A stretch of DNA of 64,000 nucleotides from JABAQJ01 sp046327745 (GTDB lineage Bacteria > Gemmatimonadota > Gemmatimonadetes > Gemmatimonadales > Gemmatimonadaceae): the NCBI GenBank assembly GCA_046327745.1, contig JAXLXV010000007.1:310001-374000 (forward strand), written 5' to 3'. Below the pieces are notes generated by a model. That model worked only from the letters and a program-made list of their open reading frames with translations. It was not told where the DNA came from and made no database searches. Each line of letters begins with the position of its first letter. The first letter of the stretch is position 1. Below, piece after piece: positions 1-8,229 of this stretch. Both the position numbers and the translations under genes were made by a program.

Positions 1-2
1 CC

Positions 3-266
3 TCGCGCCCCGGCAGCTCCATATCCATGGACGAAGCCGAGCGACTTCGAGCGGCCCTTGTGGACGTTTTGCGGGCCAGCATTGAGGCGCGTGGAACCAC
101 CTTTCGCGATTACCGGGACGCCAACGGTGAGCGCGGGGGGTTCGCCAAGCGGCTGGCCGCGTATGGCCGCGCTGGCGCACCGTGCAAGCGCTGCGGATCC
201 CGACTGGTCGAGAGTCACGCGGTCGATGGTCGGTCCACGGTCTTCTGCTTCCGGTGCCAGCAGTGA
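3..266 (+). CDS. mutM: Formamidopyrimidine-DNA glycosylase, C-terminal part
   Basis: This is the 3' end of a base-excision-repair glycosylase that removes oxidised purines and nicks the abasic site. The frame is open to the left edge, so the catalytic N-terminus lies outside the window. What remains is the helix-two-turn-helix region, including the GTTFRDY segment, and the C-terminal zinc finger with two CxxC pairs (CKRC and CFRC) ending six residues from the last of these. That layout is typical of Fpg. Its stop TGA overlaps the GTG start of the downstream UvrC-like gene as GTGA, so the two are probably translated from one transcript. The internal Met at position 27 is not the true start. 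Confidence 0.85.
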   Translation, partial: SRPGSSISMDEAERLRAALVDVLRASIEARGTTFRDYRDANGERGGFAKRLAAYGRAGAPCKRCGSRLVESHAVDGRSTVFCFRCQQ

Positions 267-1423
267 GCCCGCGGCGAAGAGGACGTCGCAAGGAGGGCCC
301 CGGAGGGCCCGCCGACCCTGAGTTGCAGTCGGTCGCGGTTCTTGAAGACCTGTTGGCGGCCCTTCGTCAACGTGTACAGAAGGAGGCCGAGAACCGACCG
401 GGTGTCTACCAAATGCGCTCGCCAAACGGGGAGGTCATCTACGTCGGGAAGAGCAAGAAGCTGCGGGCGCGATTGATGTCTTACTTCCGGGGATCGTACC
501 CTCAGGACAAGGGGGCACGGATCGTCCGCGAGGCGGCGGTTATCGATTGGGTGTACACGCCCAGTGAATTTTCGGCCTTGCTGGAAGAGCTCCGCCAGAT
601 CAAACGCTTTCGCCCACGCTTCAACGTGGCCATGAAGCGCGACGACCGGAACTACGCGTTTGTGAAGCTGACGCGGAACAAAGCGCCACGTTTGGCGGTG
701 GTGCGCAACGCCAGTGGCGACGAGCGCGCCACCTACTATGGCCCCTTCGTGGGGGCAGCGCGGCTGCGCGAGGCGCTCCGCGAGCTGAGTGATGCGCTCG
801 GGCTGCGCGATTGTGCTCATGACGGGCGGATGGCGTACTCTGACCAACGGGAGATCTTCACTCCCCCCGCTCGGACGCCCGGCTGCTTGCGGTACGAGAT
901 CGGAAAGTGCCTGGGCCCCTGCGTGGCCGCCGTCCGCGAGGACGAATACAACGAGCGCGTGGCCCAGGCGCGTGAATTCCTGGACGGCGGCGATTCGCGA
1001 GTCCTGGACGTGTTGCAGCAGGCGATGGAGGAGGCGAGTGAACGTTTAGCCTTTGAGCGGGCGGGGGCGCTACGAGACAAGCTCGCTCGGCTGGAGAGTC
1101 TGCGCGCCCAATTCATGCGCCTGCGCTTTGGCGTGGAGGCCCTGACGTTCGGATACCGCGTCCCTGGCGTCGATGGTGAGGATCGGGTGTACCTGGTGCG
1201 TCGTGGTCGCGTACGAGCCGAACTTCCCGCACCAACGGCACCTCATGAGTGGGGTGCGCTGCGCGAAGTCGCGGAACGGTTGATCGCACCTGACGAGCGC
1301 AGCAATGCCGTTCCCGGTCACGAAGTGGACGAGTTGCTACTGCTGACTTCCTGGTTCCGCACGCGCCCAGAGGAGTTGCACCAGACGGCGTCCCTTACCC
1401 GGATCTCCGACCTTCAGCGCTAG
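263..1423 (+). CDS. Short UvrC-like GIY-YIG nuclease with UvrB-binding motif
   Basis: The protein has about 386 residues. It has the UvrC N-terminal GIY-YIG nuclease domain (GVY near residue 47, YVG near 60), then the UvrC Cys region containing GCLRYEIGKCLGPC, then a UvrBC helical motif. These parts resemble the half of UvrC that cuts 3' of a lesion. The RNase H-like 5' nuclease and the helix-hairpin-helix DNA-binding domain of full UvrC (about 600 residues) are missing. The start chosen is GTG at 263, which overlaps the mutM stop as GTGA. A longer frame upstream only overlaps mutM. It could act as a Cho-like alternative nuclease or in another repair role. Its stop overlaps the convergent next gene in a CTAG. 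Confidence 0.8.
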   Translation: MSPRRRGRRKEGPGGPADPELQSVAVLEDLLAALRQRVQKEAENRPGVYQMRSPNGEVIYVGKSKKLRARLMSYFRGSYPQDKGARIVREAAVIDWVYTPSEFSALLEELRQIKRFRPRFNVAMKRDDRNYAFVKLTRNKAPRLAVVRNASGDERATYYGPFVGAARLREALRELSDALGLRDCAHDGRMAYSDQREIFTPPARTPGCLRYEIGKCLGPCVAAVREDEYNERVAQAREFLDGGDSRVLDVLQQAMEEASERLAFERAGALRDKLARLESLRAQFMRLRFGVEALTFGYRVPGVDGEDRVYLVRRGRVRAELPAPTAPHEWGALREVAERLIAPDERSNAVPGHEVDELLLLTSWFRTRPEELHQTASLTRISDLQR

Positions 1424-1884
1424 GTCAGCGGAACGAAGTCGATTGCTGGCTTTCCGTCGGTAATCGTCAGGCGGGCCACACAGGGGACCACGTCAAAGCG
1501 TCGCGGCCCAGCGGCGCCCGGGTTCACGACCAACCGCCCGTCCACCACCTCGAGGCGTTGTCGGTGCGTGTGTCCGTACACAATGACGTCGGCGTCGTAG
1601 GCCTCGGCCAAGCGCTCCGGTGTGGGAACACCGAGTTCGTGTCCGTGGCTGACGTGAACGCGGACTCCATCTATCCGACGTTCGACCGCCCCGAGCAACC
1701 GCGCATCGTTCGGGTCGTCGCAGTTTCCGCGCACGGCGACCACCGGCGCAATGAGCATCAGTTCGTCCAGCACGTCGTCGCCGCCCACGTCGCCGGCATG
1801 CAAGATCATGTCGACTCCGGCCAGCGCCGAGTGCACGCTGGCGCGGACCTGGCCGTGCGTATCGGAGATGAGGCCTATGACCAC
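1420..1884 (-). CDS. YfcE/MJ0936-type metallophosphoesterase
   Basis: This is a small (154-residue) calcineurin-like phosphodiesterase. It shows the dimetal motifs in order: SDTH at the N-terminus, GDVGG, VRGNCD, a HGH segment and YGHTH near the C-terminus. Members of this family hydrolyse phosphodiesters in vitro, but the physiological substrate is usually unknown. The start is GTG at 1884. It lies 9 bases downstream of ubiX and probably belongs to the end of that transcript, although nothing ties it to quinone synthesis. It converges with the UvrC-like gene, and the two TAG stops overlap in a single CTAG. Confidence 0.85.
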   Translation of the reverse strand: MVIGLISDTHGQVRASVHSALAGVDMILHAGDVGGDDVLDELMLIAPVVAVRGNCDDPNDARLLGAVERRIDGVRVHVSHGHELGVPTPERLAEAYDADVIVYGHTHRQRLEVVDGRLVVNPGAAGPRRFDVVPCVARLTITDGKPAIDFVPLT

Positions 1885-1893
1885 CTGGGCGGG

Positions 1894-2508
1894 TTACTCC
1901 TCGCCTGACGGCTCGGCCCAGCGCGGGGCGACCTCATGGGCCACCTGGAGGTGGTCAAGCACCCGGGCCACCACGAAATCCACCAGCTCCGACACCTGGG
2001 TCGGCTGGTGATAGAAGCCCGGGGCGGCCGGCAAGACCACGCCGCCCGCCCTCGTCAGCCGCAACATATTATCGAGATGAATCTCGCTGAGTGGCGTCTC
2101 GCGGGGCACGACAATTAGCCGGCGGCGTTCTTTGAGTGTTACGTCAGCGGCTCGTTCCACCAGGGACCGCGACGTGCCGTGTGCGATCGCCGCCACGGTA
2201 CCCATGGAGCATGGACAGATCACCATACCCGCGGTGCGCGCCGATCCGGAGGCGGGTCGCGCCCCGCGATCGCCATCGTCATATGTCGTCACCTCGGCGT
2301 CCCACGAATCAGCGCCAACGCGATCGCGCAAGGCTTCCACGGTGGCGATGCCCGCTTCGGTCTGTAGCAAGCGCCATCCGTGGCTGGAGACAATCAGCCA
2401 GGTCGGCTGCTTGGCGGCTGCCAGGGCCTGCAGCAGGCGCACGGCGTACGGAGCCCCCGAAGCGCCGGTGACCGCGAGCACAATTGGCAGTTTCGCTGTC
2501 GAGGTCAT
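1894..2508 (-). CDS. ubiX: Flavin prenyltransferase UbiX (MqnM-like)
   Basis: UbiX makes prenylated FMN, the cofactor needed by the UbiD decarboxylase. The 204-residue sequence opens with the family Rossmann motif VTGASGAPYAVRLL. It has the conserved CPCSMGTVAAIAHG segment, the VVPRETPLSEIHLDNML block and a PGFYHQP motif near the C-terminus. It overlaps the end of the ubiA-type gene by four bases (ATGA), so it is translationally coupled. A ubiD gene two positions upstream is the expected partner. In a menaquinone organism the pair would act on a prenylated naphthoate rather than a hydroxybenzoate. Confidence 0.92.
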   Translation of the reverse strand: MTSTAKLPIVLAVTGASGAPYAVRLLQALAAAKQPTWLIVSSHGWRLLQTEAGIATVEALRDRVGADSWDAEVTTYDDGDRGARPASGSARTAGMVICPCSMGTVAAIAHGTSRSLVERAADVTLKERRRLIVVPRETPLSEIHLDNMLRLTRAGGVVLPAAPGFYHQPTQVSELVDFVVARVLDHLQVAHEVAPRWAEPSGEE

Positions 2509-3431
2509 GGCCCGGCCCGTTCGAACAGACGGCCGGCCAGCACGAAGGCAAAGAACGTCAGTGAGATCACGCCGTTCATCGTAAAGAACGCGGCGTTCAG
2601 CCTGGACAGGTCGGTCGAACGCACCAGCCGGTGTTCATAGAGCAGGAGCAACGCAACCACCGTCACACCGATCCAGTACATGGCGCCGACGGGGCTGGCG
2701 ACACCCGCCAGGGCCAACGCCAGCACGGTCAGCAGGTGCAACCCCCGGGTCACTTGAATGGATCGGTGAATCCCCAGCGACGCCGGAATCGAGTGCAGTC
2801 CGTGGGCGACATCGAAGTCATAGTCCTGCAGGGCGTAGAGGATGTCAAATCCGCCGACCCACGTCATGACCGCCGTCGCCAGCGCAATTAACAACCACCA
2901 CGGATCGCTCCATTGCCCTGTGATCGCGAGGTAGCCACCCACAGGCGCAATGCCGAGTCCAAGCCCCAGCACCAGGTGCGCCAGCCGCGTGAAGCGCTTG
3001 GTGTAGCTGTACCACAGCACCCAACCTAACGCGACGGGCGATAACCACAGGCAGAGCGCGTTCAATCGCCACGCGGCGATGAAGAAGATGGCGGACGCCA
3101 CGAGGATCGCCCCCACCGCTTCGGCCACTCCCAAGGCTCCAATGGGAAGCTCGCGCATGGCCGTGCGCGGATTTCGGGCATCAATCTCCCGGTCAACCAC
3201 GCGGTTAAATCCCATGGCCGCAAAACGCGCCGAGGTGAACGCAATGACGATCCACCCTACCGAGGACCACTCCACGGCGTTCTGGTACGACGCCAGAATG
3301 GCGCCGACTAAGGCAAACGGCAGCGCGAACACGGTGTGGGGCAGCTTGACGAAATTCGCGTACCGCACAAGACGTGACGCACCGCCAAAGGTCTGTCCTT
3401 CGCGAGGAGCCACGGGGGTGGAGGCGGACAC
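2505..3431 (-). CDS. UbiA-family polyprenyltransferase (UbiA/MqnP)
   Basis: This integral membrane enzyme attaches the polyprenyl tail to an aromatic acid in quinone synthesis. It has 308 residues and about eight hydrophobic segments. Both Asp-rich metal-pyrophosphate motifs are visible: NRVVDREIDARN, and DYDFD within YALQDYDFDVAHG. The start is GTG at 3431, just after the ubiD stop. Context with ubiD, ubiX and a UbiE/MenG methyltransferase fits MqnP of the futalosine menaquinone route, where prenylation is followed by decarboxylation. A role in ubiquinone synthesis is the alternative. No other mqn gene lies in this window, so the substrate is inferred. Confidence 0.88.
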   Translation of the reverse strand: MSASTPVAPREGQTFGGASRLVRYANFVKLPHTVFALPFALVGAILASYQNAVEWSSVGWIVIAFTSARFAAMGFNRVVDREIDARNPRTAMRELPIGALGVAEAVGAILVASAIFFIAAWRLNALCLWLSPVALGWVLWYSYTKRFTRLAHLVLGLGLGIAPVGGYLAITGQWSDPWWLLIALATAVMTWVGGFDILYALQDYDFDVAHGLHSIPASLGIHRSIQVTRGLHLLTVLALALAGVASPVGAMYWIGVTVVALLLLYEHRLVRSTDLSRLNAAFFTMNGVISLTFFAFVLAGRLFERAGP

Positions 3432-3433
3432 GC

Positions 3434-4915
3434 CTAACGCCCCTTAATACCGAGGGTGGGCCACAGGGCGTCGACACGGGCGCGGGTGGCAGCGTCCATT
3501 TCGATCACCTTGGGCCAATCGCGCGTGAATCCTTCCTCCGGCCATTTGCGGGTGGCGTCGATCCCCATCTTGGAGCCATAGGTGAATGCCCTGGATGAAT
3601 GGTCCAATACGTCCACCGGTCCCATCGTAAAACGGGTGTCGCGTTCAGGATCGATGTTATTCAGGGCGACCCACCACGCCTCTTGTTCATCCCGGACATT
3701 CACGTCCTTATCCAGCACGACGAGGACCTTGGCCAGCGACATCAGGCCGGCTCCCCACATGGCATTCATCACCTTGTACGCTTGGCCGGGATACTGCTTG
3801 TCGATGGACACGAAGACCAGGTTGTGAAAGATCCCCGCCGCTGGCATGTGGTAATCGACGATCTCCGGAACCGTCAGCTTTAACAATGGGAGGAAGATTC
3901 GCTCCGTGGCGTGACCCAGATAGTAGTCTTCCATGGGCGGGCGTCCGACGATCGTGGTCGCGTACACCGGACGCTGGCGCATGGTGATGGCCGTCACTTG
4001 GACCCGAGGATACAGGTCCGCCTCGGAATAGAACCCCGTGTGGTCGCCAAACGGCCCTTCGGTCACGAGCGGTTCGGCCGGATCGATATACCCCTCGATG
4101 ACGATCTCCGCGTGGGCCGGCACATCCAGGTCGTTGGTGACGGCCTTCGTCAGCTGCACCGGTGCTTGACGCAGGAATCCCGAGAAGATGAACTCGTCGA
4201 TCGTGGGCGGCAGCGGGGCGGACCCGGAATAGACCGACGCCGGGTCGGCGCCGATCGCGATACACACCGGCATCCGCTCGCCGCGCTCGGCCATCTCACG
4301 CCAGTGCGCGGCACCTACTTTGTGCCGCTGCCAGTGCATGGCCAACGAGTCCCGGCCGAGCACTTGCACGCGATACATCCCAACGTTCCGAATGCCGCGG
4401 ACGGGATCCTGGGAAATGACCATTGGCAGCGTGACGTAGGGCCCACCGTCCTCTGGCCAGCAGGTGATCACCGGCAGCCGCATCACGTCGATGTCTACGC
4501 CACGCAGCACGATGTCCTGGCACGGCGGTGTTCCCTTGTACGTTCTCGGTGGGAACTTCGACACCTCGAGCAAACGAGGCAACAGCTGCAACTTTCCGAG
4601 CAATCCGTCCGGGACTTTCAGGTCGAGGAGCTTCGTGATCCGCGCCCCCACGTCGTCCAGCGACTCCACGCCCAATGCCATCGCCATGCGGCGCATCGAG
4701 CCGAAGAGGTTGATGGCCACGGGCATCGTGGCCGGCGTACCGTCGTGCAGAAGCGCCCGCTCGAACAGCAATGCTGGCCCGCCACCGGGCTGCTTCATCA
4801 CGCGATCCGCGATTTCGCAAAGCTCCAAGTTGACGCTGACGGGTGCCTTGATGCGCACCAGTTCGTCGGCGCGATCGAGCGCCTCAAGAAAGTCCTGTAA
4901 CGAGTCGTAGCTCAT
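3434..4915 (-). CDS. ubiD: UbiD-family decarboxylase (UbiD/MqnL)
   Basis: This is a prenylated-FMN-dependent aromatic decarboxylase of 493 residues, the usual family length. Recognisable blocks are the N-terminal DSLQDFLEALDRADELVRI, the EGPFGDHTGFYSEADLYP region holding the conserved acidic active-site residues, and PAAGIFHNLVFVSIDKQYPG. The start is set at ATG 4915 because it overlaps the ubiE stop as ATGA. A longer frame to 4993 would run deep into ubiE and adds non-family residues. The TAG stop sits inside the recurrent CGTTAGG motif. It works with UbiX two genes downstream. Confidence 0.92.
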   Translation of the reverse strand: MSYDSLQDFLEALDRADELVRIKAPVSVNLELCEIADRVMKQPGGGPALLFERALLHDGTPATMPVAINLFGSMRRMAMALGVESLDDVGARITKLLDLKVPDGLLGKLQLLPRLLEVSKFPPRTYKGTPPCQDIVLRGVDIDVMRLPVITCWPEDGGPYVTLPMVISQDPVRGIRNVGMYRVQVLGRDSLAMHWQRHKVGAAHWREMAERGERMPVCIAIGADPASVYSGSAPLPPTIDEFIFSGFLRQAPVQLTKAVTNDLDVPAHAEIVIEGYIDPAEPLVTEGPFGDHTGFYSEADLYPRVQVTAITMRQRPVYATTIVGRPPMEDYYLGHATERIFLPLLKLTVPEIVDYHMPAAGIFHNLVFVSIDKQYPGQAYKVMNAMWGAGLMSLAKVLVVLDKDVNVRDEQEAWWVALNNIDPERDTRFTMGPVDVLDHSSRAFTYGSKMGIDATRKWPEEGFTRDWPKVIEMDAATRARVDALWPTLGIKGR

Positions 4916-5688
4916 GTCGTCGAACGCAGCGGATGAGCCTGAGGCTTTTCGCCCACGTGGATCGCAGCGATACCGAAGGTCAGGGGACGCCACGACACGT
5001 TGGCGAACCCGGCGCGCTCCATGCGATCGGCCAGCTGCCGCTGCTCAGGAAATGCCGCCACTGACTGAGGGAGATATCGATAGGCCGTCGGGTGGCGCGA
5101 GACCATGCCTCCGATCAGCGGGAGCACGTTATGGAAGTATGCATGGTAGCCGAAACGAACCAGCGCCGATCGCGGCGTTGAGAACTCGAGAATCACAAAG
5201 CGTGCACCAGGCTTCAAGACGCGCAACGTTTCCTTAAGGCCCACGTCCAGATCGGCGAGATTGCGAATTCCGAACGCAACGATGGCCCCGTCGAACGCGT
5301 CGGCGGCGACTGGTAGGTCCTGAGCATCCGCCACGATGGGAGCCAGGGGTTGTCCCGCTGCCTTGGCGACTCCAGCACGCAGCATAGGTTCGGCGAAGTC
5401 CGCGCTGGACACGTGGCCGGCGAAGCCAGGTTCACGCGCCAACTGGACTCCGACGTCGAGCGTTCCCGCGCAAAGATCGAGAAAGTGGCCGTTGGGCCGA
5501 TGCCGCCAGCCCAGGTCTGCGAGCGCAGCGGCGCGCCAACGCCGGTCAATGTTGAAGCTCAGGAGGTGATTCAGCAGGTCATAGCGAGGGGCGATTTCGG
5601 AGAACATGCGTTGGACATACGCACGTTTCCCAAGTCCTCCTACGGCTGCTTGTTGCGCCTCTATGGCCTGCGTCTGCGTCACCGTCAT
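4912..5688 (-). CDS. ubiE: Demethylmenaquinone/ubiquinone C-methyltransferase UbiE/MenG
   Basis: This SAM-dependent methyltransferase carries out the last ring methylation of menaquinone (and of ubiquinone in other bacteria). It has 258 residues from ATG 5688. Motifs include VQRMFSEIAPRYDLLNHLLS, the SAM-binding LDLCAGTLDVG and FGIRNLADLDVGLKETLRVLKPG, all typical of UbiE. An in-frame extension to 5808 has no family sequence and is discounted. It is the first gene of the four-gene quinone cluster and is coupled to ubiD by an ATGA overlap. With no ubiquinone-specific hydroxylase nearby, MenG is the more likely role. Confidence 0.9.
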   Translation of the reverse strand: MTVTQTQAIEAQQAAVGGLGKRAYVQRMFSEIAPRYDLLNHLLSFNIDRRWRAAALADLGWRHRPNGHFLDLCAGTLDVGVQLAREPGFAGHVSSADFAEPMLRAGVAKAAGQPLAPIVADAQDLPVAADAFDGAIVAFGIRNLADLDVGLKETLRVLKPGARFVILEFSTPRSALVRFGYHAYFHNVLPLIGGMVSRHPTAYRYLPQSVAAFPEQRQLADRMERAGFANVSWRPLTFGIAAIHVGEKPQAHPLRSTT

Positions 5689-5820
5689 GCGGCGAAACTT
5701 CGCGGATAGCGGGAGGGGGGGCAACCCACGCGCTAGCCCCTGTCGGACGCGGTCACTAGCTTGTCCAACTTCACGCTCCGCCGATCGTGCGTCGTCCGCG
5801 CCGCACACGTTCCTACCGGG

Positions 5821-6423
5821 ATGGCGCCGCGACTCGACCTAACTAACCTCCCAGATGCCGATCTTGTTGCGCTCGCCCAGGAAGGGCGAGAGGCGGCATT
5901 TCGCGAACTCGTGCGGAGGTATGAGCGGCCCGTCTTCTCGCTGATCTTCCGCATGGTGCGGGATCGGGAAACCGCCGAGGATTTGGCGCAGGACAGCTTC
6001 ATCAAGGTCCTGAATCACATCGACCGGTATCGGCCGGAGTTCAAGCTTTCAAGCTGGCTGTTCAAGATCGCCAACAACGTCGCGATCGATTATTTGCGGC
6101 GCCGACAGCTGGACACAGTCTCGCTGGACGGATCGCCGCATGCCGCCACTCAGGCAGAGGTGGAGGCTACCTCTATCGAGATAGCGGCCCGACAGGAGAC
6201 GGCTCTCGACGAGCTCGAGGCACGCGAACTGGGCGGCGCGATCGAACGCGCCATCAGCTCCCTCAGACCCGAGTACCGCGCCTGTATCCTGCTGCGGCAC
6301 GTGGAAGGGCGGTCGTACGAGGAGATCGCCGCCACGCTCGACCTGCCATTAGGGACGGTTAAGACCTACATCCACCGCGCCCGACACCAGCTTCGCGAAG
6401 CCTTGGAGGGGGAACGAGAATGA
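5821..6423 (+). CDS. ECF sigma factor (RpoE-like)
   Basis: This is an extracytoplasmic-function sigma factor of about 200 residues. Region 2 holds the -10-binding helix (ETAEDLAQDSFIKV). Region 4 holds the -35 helix (EGRSYEEIAATLDLPLGTVKTYIHRAR), preceded by an acidic linker. The start is taken at ATG 5821 because the family sequence begins there; the frame is open to 5761. A zinc-type anti-sigma gene follows 70 bases downstream and a membrane bactofilin-like gene after that. The three look like one envelope-stress operon, with the sigma factor held by its anti-sigma partner and probably autoregulated. No ECF promoter could be assigned by eye. Confidence 0.9.
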   Translation: MAPRLDLTNLPDADLVALAQEGREAAFRELVRRYERPVFSLIFRMVRDRETAEDLAQDSFIKVLNHIDRYRPEFKLSSWLFKIANNVAIDYLRRRQLDTVSLDGSPHAATQAEVEATSIEIAARQETALDELEARELGGAIERAISSLRPEYRACILLRHVEGRSYEEIAATLDLPLGTVKTYIHRARHQLREALEGERE

Positions 6424-6494
6424 CCTCGGGCCTCTTTCTTGCCGCCTTTGAAACCTCTCCCACACCCGGATCGTAAGTCACCCCGGAGGAACCA

Positions 6495-7085
6495 GTGGAA
6501 CATCGCCACCTATTACCCGACGAAATCGAGCTCCTCGTAGACGGCGAGGAAGGCTTCGGCACTGCACCGCTCGTGGCTCACGTCGAGCGTTGCGAGTCGT
6601 GCCGTCGTGAGTTCGATGCCCAACGACGGGTTGTGGCCGAGTTGGAATCGCTGCCTCACCTGAGCCCATCACCGCTCTTCGCCTACAAGGTGATGAAGAA
6701 TGTGCAGGTGTTTGAGCCCTGGCACGTAAGCGCCCTGGACACCCTGCGTCGGTTTGTGCCGCAGTCTCGCGTGGGTCGGGTGCTGGCGGGTAGTCTCGCG
6801 GCCATGGTCGGCATGACGGTGACGCTGCTGAGCACTTGGGTTGTCATCCGCTATGACAGCGCTGTCTTTGTCTTCAACGTCGGGGCGGCGCGGTTGCGGG
6901 ACGTGGCGTTGGAGCTGACGTCTTCGCTTGGCTCCATGCTGCTGGGTGACGGCGGTGCCGCGTTGGTGCGTTCCAACGGCGGCGTGTCGATCGCCATCGC
7001 CTCGTCGGTCTTGGTGCTCACGCTCATTGGAGCCGCACTCGGCCTGCGCCGGGTCGCGGACACTTCGCGACGGCGGAGGTCGTAA
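6495..7085 (+). CDS. Membrane anti-sigma factor with zinc-finger (ZAS) motif
   Basis: The protein has 196 residues. The N-terminal cytoplasmic part has the HxxxCxxC signature of zinc-binding anti-sigma domains (His29, Cys33, Cys36). It is followed by two hydrophobic stretches, near residues 96-118 and 160-182, that would cross the inner membrane. The start is GTG at 6495 with a GGAGGA ribosome-binding site at 6485-6490. Position after the ECF gene and before a membrane protein indicates it sequesters that sigma factor. Whether release occurs by proteolysis or by redox change at the zinc site cannot be told from the sequence. Confidence 0.85.
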   Translation: MEHRHLLPDEIELLVDGEEGFGTAPLVAHVERCESCRREFDAQRRVVAELESLPHLSPSPLFAYKVMKNVQVFEPWHVSALDTLRRFVPQSRVGRVLAGSLAAMVGMTVTLLSTWVVIRYDSAVFVFNVGAARLRDVALELTSSLGSMLLGDGGAALVRSNGGVSIAIASSVLVLTLIGAALGLRRVADTSRRRRS

Positions 7086-7086
7086 C

Positions 7087-8190
7087 ATGCGCGGGTACCA
7101 CCTTCTGGCAGTCGCCCTAGTAGGGGCGGCGAGCTCCGCGCTTGGCGCGCAAAAGGTAGCGCCGGAGAGTGCGCGCCAGACCGCTACATCAGATAGCACC
7201 GTGTCCTCGTCCCTTGTGGTCGGCGAGGACACGCTGTTTTTCGGGGGAAAGACGATCGCAGCGGGGCAGCGCGTGCGCGGCCCAGTCGTGGTTGCCGGCG
7301 GCGATCTGGTAGTCGCGGGCACCATCGAGGGAGATGCCATTTCCATCATTGGCGACGTGGTCGTGTCGGCAGGCGGGCACGTGACGGGCAACGCCGTCTC
7401 CGCGTTAGGCAAGGTCCACTCGAACGGAACGATCGACGGCACGGCACGGACGCTCAGCACGGTGACGGCCAATTTCGCGGATGACGCGCAGGCGAAGCCT
7501 GCCAAGGCGGCCCCACGCTCCACGACCGACGCGTTGCGTCTTTCCATGGGCTGGCTGATCGTCATGCTACTCATCGGCCTGGGTGTCCTGGTCTTTGCGG
7601 GCTCCTACCTGGACGGGGTGGTTGACGTGCTGGAGCAAAGCTTCTGGCGGTCGTTAGGCATCGGCCTGATCGGCGGGCTGGGTCTAGTGCCGCTGCTCGT
7701 GCTGCTGATCGTCGTGCTGGCCGTGTCGATCATCGGCATTCTGTTGATTCCATTCGCGGCGGTCGCGTACTTGATCGCTGCCGCCGGACTGGCCACCCTC
7801 GGCTTCCTTGCCGTGGCCCGCGTGACGGGCAACAGCATCGGGTCGACGGCCGCCAGCCGTTTGTCAGCACGCGGCAGCACGTTGCGATCGCTGCTCGTTG
7901 GCATCGTGGTGTATCTCGGACTGTGGGTGCTAGCGGCCAGCCTGTCTTGGGCGCCGATTCCGGCGGCGGTCCTGCGCACGCTGGCCTTCGCGCTCACCTG
8001 CGTGGCGGCGACGGCCGGGTTCGGGGCCGCCCTGCTGTCCAGGGCGGGGACGCGCCGCGAGGTTGGAGGCGCCCCGACGACTGCGGCGCCTGAACCCGCC
8101 GCGTGGCAGACACCGACACCGGTCACCGGCGTTTCCGCGGCTCGGCGCGCCTCCATGGCAGGCGCGGGCCGCTCCGGCAGCGATCGATAG
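7087..8190 (+). CDS. Exported bactofilin-like domain plus multi-span membrane protein
   Basis: This is a 367-residue protein. It has a Sec-type signal peptide (residues 1-21, ending ALGAQ). Next comes a Gly/Val-rich repeat of about 80 residues (GPVVVAGGDLVVAGTIEGD and similar) typical of the polymer-forming bactofilin-like beta helix. After an Ala/Pro-rich linker there are four or more membrane segments between residues 155 and 335, and a Pro/Ala-rich tail. The start follows the anti-sigma stop by one base, so the two are coupled. The repeat would sit outside the inner membrane. The function is unknown; it may be the sensor or an effector of the adjacent sigma/anti-sigma pair. Confidence 0.75.
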   Translation: MRGYHLLAVALVGAASSALGAQKVAPESARQTATSDSTVSSSLVVGEDTLFFGGKTIAAGQRVRGPVVVAGGDLVVAGTIEGDAISIIGDVVVSAGGHVTGNAVSALGKVHSNGTIDGTARTLSTVTANFADDAQAKPAKAAPRSTTDALRLSMGWLIVMLLIGLGVLVFAGSYLDGVVDVLEQSFWRSLGIGLIGGLGLVPLLVLLIVVLAVSIIGILLIPFAAVAYLIAAAGLATLGFLAVARVTGNSIGSTAASRLSARGSTLRSLLVGIVVYLGLWVLAASLSWAPIPAAVLRTLAFALTCVAATAGFGAALLSRAGTRREVGGAPTTAAPEPAAWQTPTPVTGVSAARRASMAGAGRSGSDR

Positions 8191-8229
8191 CGGTCGGACG
8201 GGCGCCCTACCCCGGCCCGCGCCATCCCG

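Noticed and set aside
3911..4900. Open frame of 329 codons on the plus strand
   Set aside because: It is antisense to ubiD, His/Arg-rich in the way third-position GC produces, and has no recognisable domain.
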